Source: Fictibacillus phosphorivorans
GTDB taxonomy: Bacteria; Bacillota; Bacilli; Bacillales; Fictibacillaceae
Direction of reading: 5' to 3'
Assembly (NCBI RefSeq): GCF_001629705.1
Contig: NZ_CP015378.1
Coordinates: forward strand, 1,798,001-1,862,000
Length of the DNA: 64,000 nt
Program-made: the position numbers and the translations under genes
Shown: piece after piece, positions 1 through 8,124 of the stretch
Position numbering within the stretch: the first letter of the stretch is position 1
How the letters are laid out: each line of letters starts with the position of its first letter
The notes under the pieces: generated by a model
The model's database searches: none
Seen by the model: only the letters and a program-made list of their open reading frames with translations
What the model was told of the DNA's origin: nothing

Positions 1-1830
1 CTAACAAAAGCTTTGAGTGGTATCGATACCGATACACTTAAAGAAGAAAAAGCGCGTAAAATCACGATTGAACCAGGGTTTGCGCCATTTCCTTTAACAA
101 ATGAACTGCATACCTCTATCGTAGATGTACCGGGTCATGAAAAGCTGATCCGTCAGATGATCGCTGGTGTGGCAGGGATCGATCTAGTGCTCCTTGTAAT
201 CGCTGGAGATGAGGGTGTGATGCCTCAAACGAGAGAACACTTTGAGATTCTTTCCTTCTTAGGCATCGAAAAGGGAATCATAGTGGTTACAAAGTCAGAT
301 ATGATTGACGATGAGATGAGATTGTTAGTAGAAGAAGACATTATTGAACTTACAAACTCATCTGTTTTTGAAAATTTTCCCATTCATTTCGTGGATAGTG
401 TTTCTTCAGCTGGCATTGACGAACTAAAACGTGAAATGATTAACCTCTTGAAAGACACTCCGGTTAAATCTTCACAAGGAGCTTTTCGCATGCCGATCGA
501 CCACATCTTTTCAGTTAAAGGACAAGGTACTGTTGTAAGAGGAACCGTCTATGAAGGTCAGGTGCAGGAAGGTGATGAACTTGTTGTTCAGCCAGGGAAC
601 GATAAAGTAAAGGTGCGAAAACTTCAAGTACATAAACAAGAAGTACAAGCTGCTAGAGCTGGTCAAAGAGCAGCACTAAACCTTTCAGGTGGTTCTAAGG
701 GTGATTGGAAAAGAGGACATGTTTTAGTAGAACCGAATGTTTTTTCGACAACAGACACTATTGATCTCGTATTATCAACGGGTAAAGGGTGGCAAGGGAA
801 AATAAAACAACGCTCTCTTATTAAATTTTATTGTGGAACTTCTGAAGTGATGGGGAAACTTGTTCTTTTTGATCGGAATGAACTTGAAAACAATGAAGAT
901 CATATCTATTGTCAAGTTCGATTAGAACAAGAGATCGTTACGAAAAGAGGTGATCGTTTCATCTTGAGACGACCTACTCCAGAAGAAACGATCGGAGGAG
1001 GAGAAGTTCTCGAACCAAACGGAACGGTCTATAAGTTTGGAACAGAAACGATCGAACGATTAAAAAGGAAGCATGAGGGAACCCCTAGTGAACGTATCTT
1101 ACAGTTGCTTAATAAAGAAGGATCGTTGACAGAACTAGAACTCAAAAGGTCGATTGGAATGGATGAGGAAGTATTTCAATACACGATGGAAGAATTGTTG
1201 CGTGAAGGTGCTGTGGAACAAATACAGAATTATTTAGTTTCTGATTCCACCATACAGCATATTGAATCTAGCATTATGAACAAACTTCAAAACTTTCATG
1301 AGGAGTATCGTTTAAGGCAAGGTATACCTAAGGCAGAGATTGTTCAATCTTTACAAAGTGAAATAAATCCTAAGATAATCAATTCGCTTCTTGAAAAATG
1401 GATCGGAGAATCGACCATTTTGATCACAGATCAATTTGTTCATTTATCTCATTTCACTCCGCATTATCCAGAAAAATGGGCGAAAAGAATGATGAATGTT
1501 CTTTCTTTGTTGGAAGATGCCCAGCTTGAGCCGGACGATCTGCGGAACCTCTATAACGCTCAGCAACTCCCAGAAGCTCTCTATCAAGAGTTCAAATATT
1601 TTTTACTAAGAACAGATCAAGTGATCATGCTTTTTGACGAGGTATTTTTGAGCAGGAAAGCATTTGATTCAGCGGTTGAACAACTGCGTGCACATACGGA
1701 TTCATCTTTTACCGTACAAGAAGCTAAAGCAGTTCTTCATGCATCAAGAAAGTTTTTAATTCCAATCTTGGAGAGCATGGACTCAAAAGGATATACGACG
1801 CGAGAAACTAATGCCAGGAAATGGGTGTAG
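1..1830 (+). CDS. selB: Selenocysteine-specific elongation factor SelB (5' end outside window)
   Basis: SelB is the GTPase that carries Sec-tRNA(Sec) to the ribosome at UGA codons marked by a SECIS hairpin. The frame is open from base 1, so the start codon and the G1 P-loop lie upstream. DVPGHEK (G3) is near residue 42 and TKSD (G4) near residue 98 of the visible part. An EF-Tu-like beta-barrel follows (VKGQGTVVRGTV), and the last 250 or so residues look like the winged-helix repeats that bind SECIS RNA. Only about 15-20 N-terminal residues seem to be missing. A TTG at 13 could be taken for a start, but the preceding in-frame residues (LTKAL) continue the family sequence. The next gene begins 3 bases after the stop, so the two are probably cotranscribed. 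Confidence 0.95.
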   Translation, partial: LTKALSGIDTDTLKEEKARKITIEPGFAPFPLTNELHTSIVDVPGHEKLIRQMIAGVAGIDLVLLVIAGDEGVMPQTREHFEILSFLGIEKGIIVVTKSDMIDDEMRLLVEEDIIELTNSSVFENFPIHFVDSVSSAGIDELKREMINLLKDTPVKSSQGAFRMPIDHIFSVKGQGTVVRGTVYEGQVQEGDELVVQPGNDKVKVRKLQVHKQEVQAARAGQRAALNLSGGSKGDWKRGHVLVEPNVFSTTDTIDLVLSTGKGWQGKIKQRSLIKFYCGTSEVMGKLVLFDRNELENNEDHIYCQVRLEQEIVTKRGDRFILRRPTPEETIGGGEVLEPNGTVYKFGTETIERLKRKHEGTPSERILQLLNKEGSLTELELKRSIGMDEEVFQYTMEELLREGAVEQIQNYLVSDSTIQHIESSIMNKLQNFHEEYRLRQGIPKAEIVQSLQSEINPKIINSLLEKWIGESTILITDQFVHLSHFTPHYPEKWAKRMMNVLSLLEDAQLEPDDLRNLYNAQQLPEALYQEFKYFLLRTDQVIMLFDEVFLSRKAFDSAVEQLRAHTDSSFTVQEAKAVLHASRKFLIPILESMDSKGYTTRETNARKWV

Positions 1831-1833
1831 GAT

Positions 1834-2829
1834 GTGAGAGTTGTCTTTTTCACACCATACTATAAACAAAACCGTGGAAATTCAACGACGTCTAAACGAT
1901 TAGAACATGGATTGTCTGAGAAAGTTGACCTTTCTATGTTTTCATATGAAGAAACAAGTGTACATGCTAGCCTTTTTGATTGGATGGAAAAAGCAGATTT
2001 ATTTCATATTCTTCATTTTTCTAGATTCGTTCAGTGGGCAGATAAAAACAAGTTAACGTTGAATAAACCTTATATCGTAACCTCTGGAGGTACTGATCTC
2101 AATCACTCGCTAAAAGAAGATGAAGAAAGGTATCTTCCTCTCTTACGAAAAGCGAAAGCGATTAGTGTTTTTACACAACAAGCTAAACAAATGCTCGCAA
2201 AAGAGTATGGACTGAGCGATCAGTCCATACATGTGATTCCTCAAAGTGTTTATTTACCCTATACTGACCATACGATCGTACCGTTCACTCTACCAGAGGG
2301 CTATCCAAAATTGTTACTGCCAGCTGGAATCCGTCCAGTTAAGGATGTTCTTTTTGCATTAGAAAGTTTGATCAAGTTGTCTACTGATTTCTCTAAACTC
2401 TGCTTTTTAATTGTAGGGGCAAATTTAGATGAGGAAGAATTTGAACGAGTGAAGAAGGCGGAAGATAAGTATGAATGGTTGCATTATCTGCCTGAAGTAG
2501 AGCTCGGTCAAATGAAGAAGCTGTATGAATGGGGAGATGTTGTACTGAATACATCGATCTCAGAAGGGCAACCGACAGCACTGTTAGAAGCGATGAGTTT
2601 CAGAAAGCCTGTAATCGCAAGGGAAAACGTCGGAAACGCAAGTATCATACAACATGGTATGAACGGATTGTTGTTCCAGTCTCAAGAAGATTTATATCAT
2701 TCTATAAAAAAAGTTGTTTCAAATCGTGACATGTATAAACAACTTAGTGAATATGGGTATCAAACCATAAAAGAGGATCACACTATGAAGAAAGAAATAG
2801 ACTCTTATATGGAATTATATAAAGATTAA
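1834..2829 (+). CDS. GT4-family glycosyltransferase, SenB-like candidate
   Basis: A 331-residue glycosyltransferase of GT-B fold. The C-terminal half has the GT4 nucleotide-sugar signature: SEG followed by E seven residues after the first Glu, then PVIARENVGN. It starts at GTG 1834, only 3 bases after selB, with GGGTGTAGGA as a poor Shine-Dalgarno. Features that recall the SenB selenosugar synthases, from memory of that family, are an N-terminal RGN..T..R pattern, GGTDL near residue 87, IPQS near 136 and a GIRPVKD block near 167. Its position between selB and a transporter, with selD nearby, supports a selenium-related role, for example joining selenophosphate to a sugar nucleotide. That role is inferred; an ordinary glycosyltransferase is the alternative. 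Confidence 0.75.
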   Translation: MRVVFFTPYYKQNRGNSTTSKRLEHGLSEKVDLSMFSYEETSVHASLFDWMEKADLFHILHFSRFVQWADKNKLTLNKPYIVTSGGTDLNHSLKEDEERYLPLLRKAKAISVFTQQAKQMLAKEYGLSDQSIHVIPQSVYLPYTDHTIVPFTLPEGYPKLLLPAGIRPVKDVLFALESLIKLSTDFSKLCFLIVGANLDEEEFERVKKAEDKYEWLHYLPEVELGQMKKLYEWGDVVLNTSISEGQPTALLEAMSFRKPVIARENVGNASIIQHGMNGLLFQSQEDLYHSIKKVVSNRDMYKQLSEYGYQTIKEDHTMKKEIDSYMELYKD

Positions 2830-2849
2830 TAAGATTAAAAGGAGAGAAA

Positions 2850-3746
2850 ATGATGAAAAAACTTAGTTTACTATTGCTGACTATGATTCTATTCTTATCA
2901 GCTTGTGGAACGAAAAACGATGAAAAAAAGAATACGGATTCAAAGAAAGATGAGGTCTTTACGATTGGGGTAATTCCAGCTCAAACGGAAGGTGAGATGA
3001 AGGGCGCGCTGGATAAGCTTCAAAAAGTGCTTACTGAGAAGATGGACCGTGAAGTGAAGATCACATCTTATCCAGATTACAACGGTGTAGTGGAAGCGAT
3101 GAACTATGATAAGATCGACATGGCGTATTTTGGTCCTCTTACATATGTTGTCGCTCATGAAGAGAGTGGAGCTAAAGCGATCGTAACACAACTGATCAAA
3201 GGTGAACCGTTCTACTATTCTTATCTGATCTCGCATAAAGACAGCAAGTATGAAAGTCTTAAAGATATGGTAACTGATGTGAAGAATGTAAAGTTTGCTT
3301 TTGGTGATCCATCCTCCACTTCAGGATCATTGATTCCGAGCATCAAACTTAAAGATGAGGGTATCTATAGAAGTGAATCTGATAGTGATTTTAAAAATGT
3401 TAGGTTTACAGGTTCACATGATGCGACAGCACTAGCTGTACAAAACAAACAAGTGGATGTTGGTGCGATCGATAGCGCGATTTATGATAAGTTGATCGAA
3501 GAAGGAGCAATTGACGGAGATCAGTTTAAAGTGATCTGGAAGTCAGAGAAGTTGTTCCAATATCCATGGGCAGTTTCTAAGAATACTGATGAGAAAACGA
3601 TGAAGAAACTTCAAGAGATCTTTTTAGATATTAAAGATAAAGAGATTCTAGATGCTTTTGGTGCAACAGGCTTTACAAAGGCAGACAACAAGGATTACGA
3701 AAGTATCCGAAAAGCAGCAATTAAAGAGGGTACCATTCAAGAATAG
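2850..3746 (+). CDS. Phosphonate-type ABC transporter substrate-binding lipoprotein (PhnD family)
   Basis: A 298-residue periplasmic-binding-protein-like lipoprotein. The N-terminus is a lipoprotein signal peptide with lipobox LSAC (Cys19), so the mature protein would be tethered outside the membrane. The body has PhnD/PtxB-type motifs: a FTIGVIPAQ opening strand, YFGPLTYV near residue 95 and GDPSSTSGS near 150, the oxyanion-binding region in this family. ATG 2850 and ATG 2853 are both possible behind AAAGGAG. The permease and ATPase follow with gaps of 9 and 8 bases. The family binds phosphonate, phosphite or similar oxyanions; a location inside a selenium locus suggests a selenium-containing substrate, which is inference. 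Confidence 0.88.
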   Translation: MMKKLSLLLLTMILFLSACGTKNDEKKNTDSKKDEVFTIGVIPAQTEGEMKGALDKLQKVLTEKMDREVKITSYPDYNGVVEAMNYDKIDMAYFGPLTYVVAHEESGAKAIVTQLIKGEPFYYSYLISHKDSKYESLKDMVTDVKNVKFAFGDPSSTSGSLIPSIKLKDEGIYRSESDSDFKNVRFTGSHDATALAVQNKQVDVGAIDSAIYDKLIEEGAIDGDQFKVIWKSEKLFQYPWAVSKNTDEKTMKKLQEIFLDIKDKEILDAFGATGFTKADNKDYESIRKAAIKEGTIQE

Positions 3747-3755
3747 AGGGGAACC

Positions 3756-4514
3756 ATGGTTTGGTTTAAGAGGAGCCAATTTTTAATTCTATTATGCTTA
3801 AGCTTCCTCGTAATAGGAAGCATGAAGTTAACAGAGTTCGATCTTTCGAAGTTTAGAGATTTTCATAATATGGGTGACTTTCTGTCGAAATGGTTTCCAA
3901 TGAACACAGAAAGCCTACCGTTTCTGTTTCAAGAAAGTTTGTTAACGATCGCTATTGCATTTTTGGGGAGCTTATTTGGTCTGATCATCGCGCTTCCGTT
4001 AAGTTTTATGGCAGCACGAAACACGAGTAAAAACCGTTTTGTCTATTTCGTGACTCGTTTCTTTCTCAGTTTTTTACGCTCAGTCCCTGAATTTGTGTTC
4101 GGTCTCATTTTATTAACAACGCTTGGGCTTGGCCCGTTTCCTGCCGTTATCGCCATTATTTTTCATAATATCGGAGTATTAGGAAAGCTGATATCTGAGC
4201 TTATCGAATCAGCTGAAAAGGGTCCGATGGAAGCGATGTCTGCAGTTGGTGCGAGTAAATGGATCGGAAATCTATTTGCCGTGTTACCACAAATATGGCC
4301 GAATGTCTTGTCTCAATTTTTCTACCGATTCGAAGTAGCTATTCGAACTTCACTTATCTTAGGTCTGATCGGTGGCGGCGGAATAGGGCAACAGTTGTTT
4401 ATTCATTTTAAAACATTTCAATACCAATTAGTCTCTGTTGACGTACTCCTCATTATGATCATGGTTATCATGGTGGATTATATGGGCAGCAAAATTCGGG
4501 AGAAGGTAATTTAG
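3756..4514 (+). CDS. Phosphonate-type ABC transporter permease (PhnE family)
   Basis: A 252-residue integral membrane protein with about six hydrophobic segments. The cytoplasmic EAMSAVGASKWIG loop (about residues 160-172) is the EAA motif that docks the ATPase. The family is the PhnE type of binding-protein-dependent permease. RBS GAGGGGAA precedes ATG 3756. It lies between the binding lipoprotein and the ATPase and forms one importer with them. The substrate cannot be read from the sequence. Confidence 0.9.
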   Translation: MVWFKRSQFLILLCLSFLVIGSMKLTEFDLSKFRDFHNMGDFLSKWFPMNTESLPFLFQESLLTIAIAFLGSLFGLIIALPLSFMAARNTSKNRFVYFVTRFFLSFLRSVPEFVFGLILLTTLGLGPFPAVIAIIFHNIGVLGKLISELIESAEKGPMEAMSAVGASKWIGNLFAVLPQIWPNVLSQFFYRFEVAIRTSLILGLIGGGGIGQQLFIHFKTFQYQLVSVDVLLIMIMVIMVDYMGSKIREKVI

Positions 4515-4522
4515 GTGATAAT

Positions 4523-5266
4523 ATGATTGAATTTAAGAATGTATCTGTCACGTATCCTGGCGCTAAAGAATCTGCGTTAGCGGATATAAGTGTAACTTTT
4601 CAAAAAGGGGAGTTCGTTTGTGTCTTAGGTAGAAGCGGTGCAGGTAAATCAACGTTTATCAGATGTATCAACGGGTTGCAGCCTGTAACTGAAGGCTATG
4701 TAAAATGGGAAGATAAGGCGTTAAGTGAGATGACTCATAAAGAAACCCTAGAAGTTCGCCGTAAAACAGGTATGATCTTTCAGCATTTCAACTTAATCCC
4801 GAGGATGAGTGTTGTTCAGAACATCTTAACAGGTCTGTTTGGATACAAAAAATCGTATGAGAATCTGTTAGGATTGTTTAAATCCAGCGATCGAATACAA
4901 GCTCTAGAAGCGATTGATCAGGTTGAACTAACGGTTGAACCAACAAGAAGAGTTGAAAAGTTAAGCGGCGGGCAAAAACAAAGAGTAGCGATCGCTCGAG
5001 CACTCGTTCAAAACCCGAAAGTATTCTTAGGGGACGAACCTGTTGCAAGTTTAGATCCTGGAACGGCCGATCGGATATTTCATTTACTAAAAGAAACCCA
5101 CGTGAAAAGAAATCTTGTTTCAATCATTAACGTACACGATGTCGTTCTCGCTAAAAAATTTGCCACAAGAATCATCGCGCTTAAGGATGGGAAACTCGTT
5201 TTTGATGGAGCACCTGAAGAATTTGATGATAAGATCTACGCTGAAATCTATAACCATTCATCTTAA
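4523..5266 (+). CDS. Phosphonate-type ABC transporter ATPase (PhnC family)
   Basis: A 247-residue ABC ATPase. Walker A GRSGAGKST is at about residues 36-44, the signature LSGGQKQRV near 147, Walker B VFLGDEP directly after it, and the switch His is in NVHD near residue 209. Closest to the PhnC group by overall pattern. RBS AGGTGAT precedes ATG 4523, 8 bases after the permease stop. It is the last gene of the selB operon and is followed by a strong bidirectional terminator. Confidence 0.92.
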   Translation: MIEFKNVSVTYPGAKESALADISVTFQKGEFVCVLGRSGAGKSTFIRCINGLQPVTEGYVKWEDKALSEMTHKETLEVRRKTGMIFQHFNLIPRMSVVQNILTGLFGYKKSYENLLGLFKSSDRIQALEAIDQVELTVEPTRRVEKLSGGQKQRVAIARALVQNPKVFLGDEPVASLDPGTADRIFHLLKETHVKRNLVSIINVHDVVLAKKFATRIIALKDGKLVFDGAPEEFDDKIYAEIYNHSS

Positions 5267-5271
5267 AAATG

Positions 5272-5303
5272 CACAAAAAACTCCGATTTCGGAGTTTTTT
5301 GTG
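5272..5303. terminator. Bidirectional terminator between the phnC-like gene and selD
   Basis: An exact inverted repeat: CACAAAAAACTCCGA pairs with TCGGAGTTTTTTGTG over a two-base turn. It has T runs on both strands and sits between two convergent stop codons. Confidence 0.9.
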
Positions 5304-5304
5304 T

Positions 5305-6360
5305 TTAATTGGCTTTGATCGGTTTTTGTGAGAATGAAAGAACACGACCGACGATACTTGCGTCATTAATGCCATTTTTATGAAGTCTCTCCACGTATTC
5401 TCTTGCTTCACTTTCAGAAAGACTTACGAGTAAACCGCCAGAAGTTACAGCGTCACATAATATCCATTGCTGCCACTGGGAAATTTCGTTTCCGTATTGG
5501 ACATCATCTTTGATCCAACGATGATTGGCTTTAGAACCACCAGGAACGATTCCTTCTTGAGCAAGCTCTGTAGTGCCTGGTAAGAGTGGTACTCGGTCAT
5601 AATCGATCTCGATTGTAATATCTCCAGTTCCTTTTGCCATCTCAGTCGCATGACCAAGGAGACCAAATCCAGTTACATCTGTAACAGCGTTAGGAGATAG
5701 ACCTTCTAAACATTCAGCAGCAGTCTTATTCAATGCTGCCATCGTTTCGCTGACGAGCTGAAGCTGATCGACGGTAAGCTTGTCTTTTTTTATCGCTGTG
5801 GTTTGTATACCCACACCGATTGGTTTGGTTAACACAAGAACATCTCCGGGTCTCGCACCAACATTTTTGTATACTTTTGATGGATGAACGAGGCCAGTTA
5901 CAGACAGACCGAACTTAGGCTCTGAATCGTCAATCGAGTGTCCTCCGACAAGCACTGCGCCAGATTCTTTCACTTTATCGGCAGCACCCTTTAAGATCTC
6001 AGCGAGAACATCGTGACCTAGAGTGTTGATCGGAAAACCTACTATATTCATTACTGTTGTAGGTCGTCCTCCCATCGCGTATACATCACTAAGTGAATTG
6101 GCAGCAGCAATCTGGCCGAACATGTATGGATCGTCTACGATTGGCGTAAAGAAGTCGACAGTCTGGATCATAGCAAGGTCATCCGTTAACTTATAGACTC
6201 CTGCATCGTCTGAAGTATCTAAACCAACTAAAAGGTTAGGATCATATTCGCTTTTTGGTAGATGGCGCAAAACTTGCGCCAGGTCTTCTGGACCAATTTT
6301 ACAGCCTCAACCACCTTTTGAGGAAAGGTGAGTGAGCTTCACTTTATCTTTACTCGTCAT
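5305..6360 (-). CDS. selD: Selenide, water dikinase SelD, itself a selenoprotein (in-frame TGA = Sec18)
   Basis: SelD makes selenophosphate from selenide and ATP, the selenium donor for Sec-tRNA synthesis. Read from ATG 6360 (minus strand; RBS AAAGGAGGTG) the frame crosses a TGA at 6309-6307 within GG-U-GCK, exactly where other SelD proteins carry the catalytic Cys or Sec. Lys21 is the partner catalytic residue. The product is 351 residues, the usual SelD length. The downstream sequence is intact: QTVDFFTP, GGHSIDD, VTDVTGFGLLGH. A perfect hairpin follows the TGA and fits a SECIS element. A conventional call would begin at ATG 6270 and lose the active site. The gene is divergent from the SelW-like gene and shares a 93-bp promoter region with it. 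Confidence 0.95.
6263..6281 (-). promoter_or_regulatory. SECIS-like hairpin in selD mRNA
   Basis: On the minus strand TGGCGCAA, loop GTT, TTGCGCCA forms a perfect 8-bp stem. Twenty-five bases separate the UGA from the stem, so the loop begins about 33 bases after the UGA. Bacterial SECIS elements need a short apical loop with a G in its first two positions, roughly 16-37 bases after the UGA. This one qualifies and lies wholly in coding sequence. Confidence 0.85.
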
Positions 6361-6384
6361 AATAATAGGACACCTCCTTTTGTT

Positions 6385-6424
6385 AGTATAAACATTATTT
6401 TTGTGAAATGCCTAAGGATATACT
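6385..6424. promoter_or_regulatory. Divergent promoter region of selD and the SelW-like gene
   Basis: A TATACT -10-like hexamer occurs on the plus strand at 6419-6424 (toward the SelW-like gene) and on the minus strand at 6390-6385 (toward selD). I see no good -35 for either, so they may be weak or regulated promoters. Confidence 0.4.
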
Positions 6425-6453
6425 AAAATAGTCTTAAAAAAGGAGGATGAAAC

Positions 6454-6690
6454 ATGAAAGTATCTATTGAATTCTGTATGATGTGAAACTTTGCACCAAA
6501 AGCCGCGAGTCTCGCGGAAGACCTGTTCAACCATTTTCGATCTAAAATTTCTTCCCTCGAACTGATTCCTAGTTCTGGTGGGGTGTTTGAAGTATCCGTC
6601 AATGGCGAAAAGATTTATTCAAAAAAAGAGACCGGAGAATTTCCGGATCATGACCTGATCATAAAACACTTAGAAAAATTAATGGCTTAA
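6454..6690 (+). CDS. SelW-like (Rdx family) selenoprotein with CxxU redox motif
   Basis: A 78-residue selenoprotein missed by ordinary gene calling, because codon 11 is TGA (6484-6486). The start ATG 6454 has RBS AAGGAGG at ideal spacing. The N-terminus is a beta-strand, then C8-M-M-U11: the CxxC/CxxU site of the thioredoxin-like SelW/SelT/SelH (Rdx) family. The second half ends in the family pattern GVFEVSVNGEKIYSKK followed by GEFPD and a terminal helix. A SECIS-like hairpin lies at the right distance after the TGA. It sits 53 bases upstream of selA, between selenium genes. Function: probably a thiol/selenol redox protein; the partner is unknown. Confidence 0.93.
6503..6517 (+). promoter_or_regulatory. 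SECIS-like hairpin in the SelW-like mRNA
   Basis: CCGCGA, loop GTC, TCGCGG makes a perfect 6-bp stem. The loop begins 23 bases after the UGA at 6484-6486. Its stem sequence is unrelated to that of the selD hairpin, but the three-base loop starting GT is shared, as expected of two sites read by one SelB. Confidence 0.87.
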
Positions 6691-6692
6691 AA

Positions 6693-6734
6693 AACGATGC
6701 CCTCCTTAAAGGAATCGTTAAGCCCTTAAGGAGG
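6693..6734 (+). promoter_or_regulatory. Inverted repeat that can bury the selA ribosome binding site
   Basis: CCTCCTTAA (6701-6709) is an exact complement of TTAAGGAGG (6726-6734), and the latter contains the selA Shine-Dalgarno. A competing pair, AACGAT (6693-6698) with ATCGTT (6714-6719), would use part of the same region and could free the second arm. No T run follows, so this is not a simple terminator. It suggests translational control of selA or coupling with the SelW-like gene. Confidence 0.55.
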
Positions 6735-6743
6735 AGCTTCATT

Positions 6744-8123
6744 TTGTTAAAATCTGATTTATTAAGGCAGCTACCTGCGGTTCATGAGGTGGTAAAAGAT
6801 ATCAGTTCTGAAGTGAGTGGCAAACCTGAAAAGGAAGTAACACGAGCTGTTCAAGATGCGATCAAACTTTGGCGAAAAAATATTCTCAACGATCACCATG
6901 CTGTTGACTTGAAAACTGATATCAGATCACTCGTTAAGAATTCAGCAAAGTCTAATTTAGTTCATCCTACCCATCAGATCCGCTCATTGATCAATGCTAG
7001 CGGAATTGTTATACATACAAATCTTGGACGTTCTAGACTTAGTGAGAAAAGTGTAGAACGAATGAGTGAAACAGCAAGAATGTATTCGAATTTAGAGTAT
7101 AACTTGGAAGAAGGAAAAAGAGGCTCTAGGCATGATCTGACAGAAGAACTAATTAAACAAGTAACAGGTGCTGAAGCCGCGATGGTTGTGAACAATAATG
7201 CCGCTGCCGTCTACCTCATCCTTAAAGCACTAGCTAAAAACAAAGAAGTCATCGTTTCTAGAGGTGAGCTTGTTGAAATAGGAGGCTCATTTCGTGTTTC
7301 TTCTATAATGGAAGAAAGTGGAGCGAAACTTCGGGAAATTGGTACAACGAACAAAACACATTTCTTTGATTACGAAAGAGCGATGAATGATGAAACGGGA
7401 ATGATCATGAAGGTCCACACAAGTAATTTTAAGGTGATTGGATTTACGAAAGAAGTTTCTTCTGGCGAGTTGATGAAGTTGAAACCAGATCATCCGGACG
7501 TAATTATCTACGAAGATCTTGGAAGCGGAGCGTTGTATCCTTTTCAGTCTTTAGGGATTGGAGAAGAACCTTTGATCTCTTCTGTTATAGCTAAAGGATT
7601 AGATGTTGTATCTTTTAGCGGGGATAAACTCCTGGGTGGCCCGCAAGCTGGAATCATTGCAGGGAAAAAGAGAATCATCGATCTATTAAAGAAACATCAG
7701 CTAGCTCGTGTTCTAAGAGTGGATAAGTTTACGATCGCTGCATTAAACGAAACCTTAAAGTCTTATAGAAATGAAGAATATAAAGACATTCCTACAGTTA
7801 GAGATATATTAAAAACTCCCGAAGAAATCAGACAGAGCGTATGGCGACTAAAAAGAAAAGTTGAAGATCATTCTTCTTTAAACATCAGAATTCTAGAAGA
7901 GTTCTCTCAAGTTGGGGGAGGAACGATGCCTGATGTAAAGTTACCTACTTTTTGTCTCGGAATCAAACACCGTAAAGGAGCAGAATATTTAGCAAGAACT
8001 TTTCGGAACCATCAAATCCCTATTATCGTGAGGATTAAAGATGAGGAAGTATTATTAGACCTTAGAACAATTTCCGATGAGGAGCTTTTAACGATTGAAG
8101 ATGCGATACGCTCGATCGATTAA
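6744..8123 (+). CDS. selA: L-seryl-tRNA(Sec) selenium transferase SelA
   Basis: SelA converts seryl-tRNA(Sec) to selenocysteyl-tRNA(Sec) using selenophosphate from SelD. It is 459 residues, a normal length. The PLP lysine is Lys295 in SFSGDKLLGGPQ; other family marks are NASGIVIHTNLGRS near residue 88, YSNLEYNLEEGKRGSRH near 113 and a conserved DLGSG near 256. The start is TTG 6744 with GGAGG 9 bases upstream, inside an inverted repeat. The transcript ends at a strong terminator directly after the stop. Confidence 0.97.
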   Translation: MLKSDLLRQLPAVHEVVKDISSEVSGKPEKEVTRAVQDAIKLWRKNILNDHHAVDLKTDIRSLVKNSAKSNLVHPTHQIRSLINASGIVIHTNLGRSRLSEKSVERMSETARMYSNLEYNLEEGKRGSRHDLTEELIKQVTGAEAAMVVNNNAAAVYLILKALAKNKEVIVSRGELVEIGGSFRVSSIMEESGAKLREIGTTNKTHFFDYERAMNDETGMIMKVHTSNFKVIGFTKEVSSGELMKLKPDHPDVIIYEDLGSGALYPFQSLGIGEEPLISSVIAKGLDVVSFSGDKLLGGPQAGIIAGKKRIIDLLKKHQLARVLRVDKFTIAALNETLKSYRNEEYKDIPTVRDILKTPEEIRQSVWRLKRKVEDHSSLNIRILEEFSQVGGGTMPDVKLPTFCLGIKHRKGAEYLARTFRNHQIPIIVRIKDEEVLLDLRTISDEELLTIEDAIRSID

Positions 8124-8124
8124 G

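Noticed and set aside
6307..6309. In-frame TGA in selD as a nonsense mutation or pseudogene
   Set aside because: It sits exactly at the catalytic Sec/Cys position, with intact flanking residues, RBS and a SECIS-like hairpin, next to selA and selB.
6484..6486. In-frame TGA making the SelW-like gene a short broken ORF
   Set aside because: The reading frame, CxxU context and downstream Rdx pattern are conserved through the TGA, and a hairpin follows at the right distance.
1..8123. selC (tRNA-Sec) gene in the selenium locus
   Set aside because: I looked for a tRNA-like fold of about 95 bases in the gaps and saw none; it is probably upstream of the window or elsewhere.
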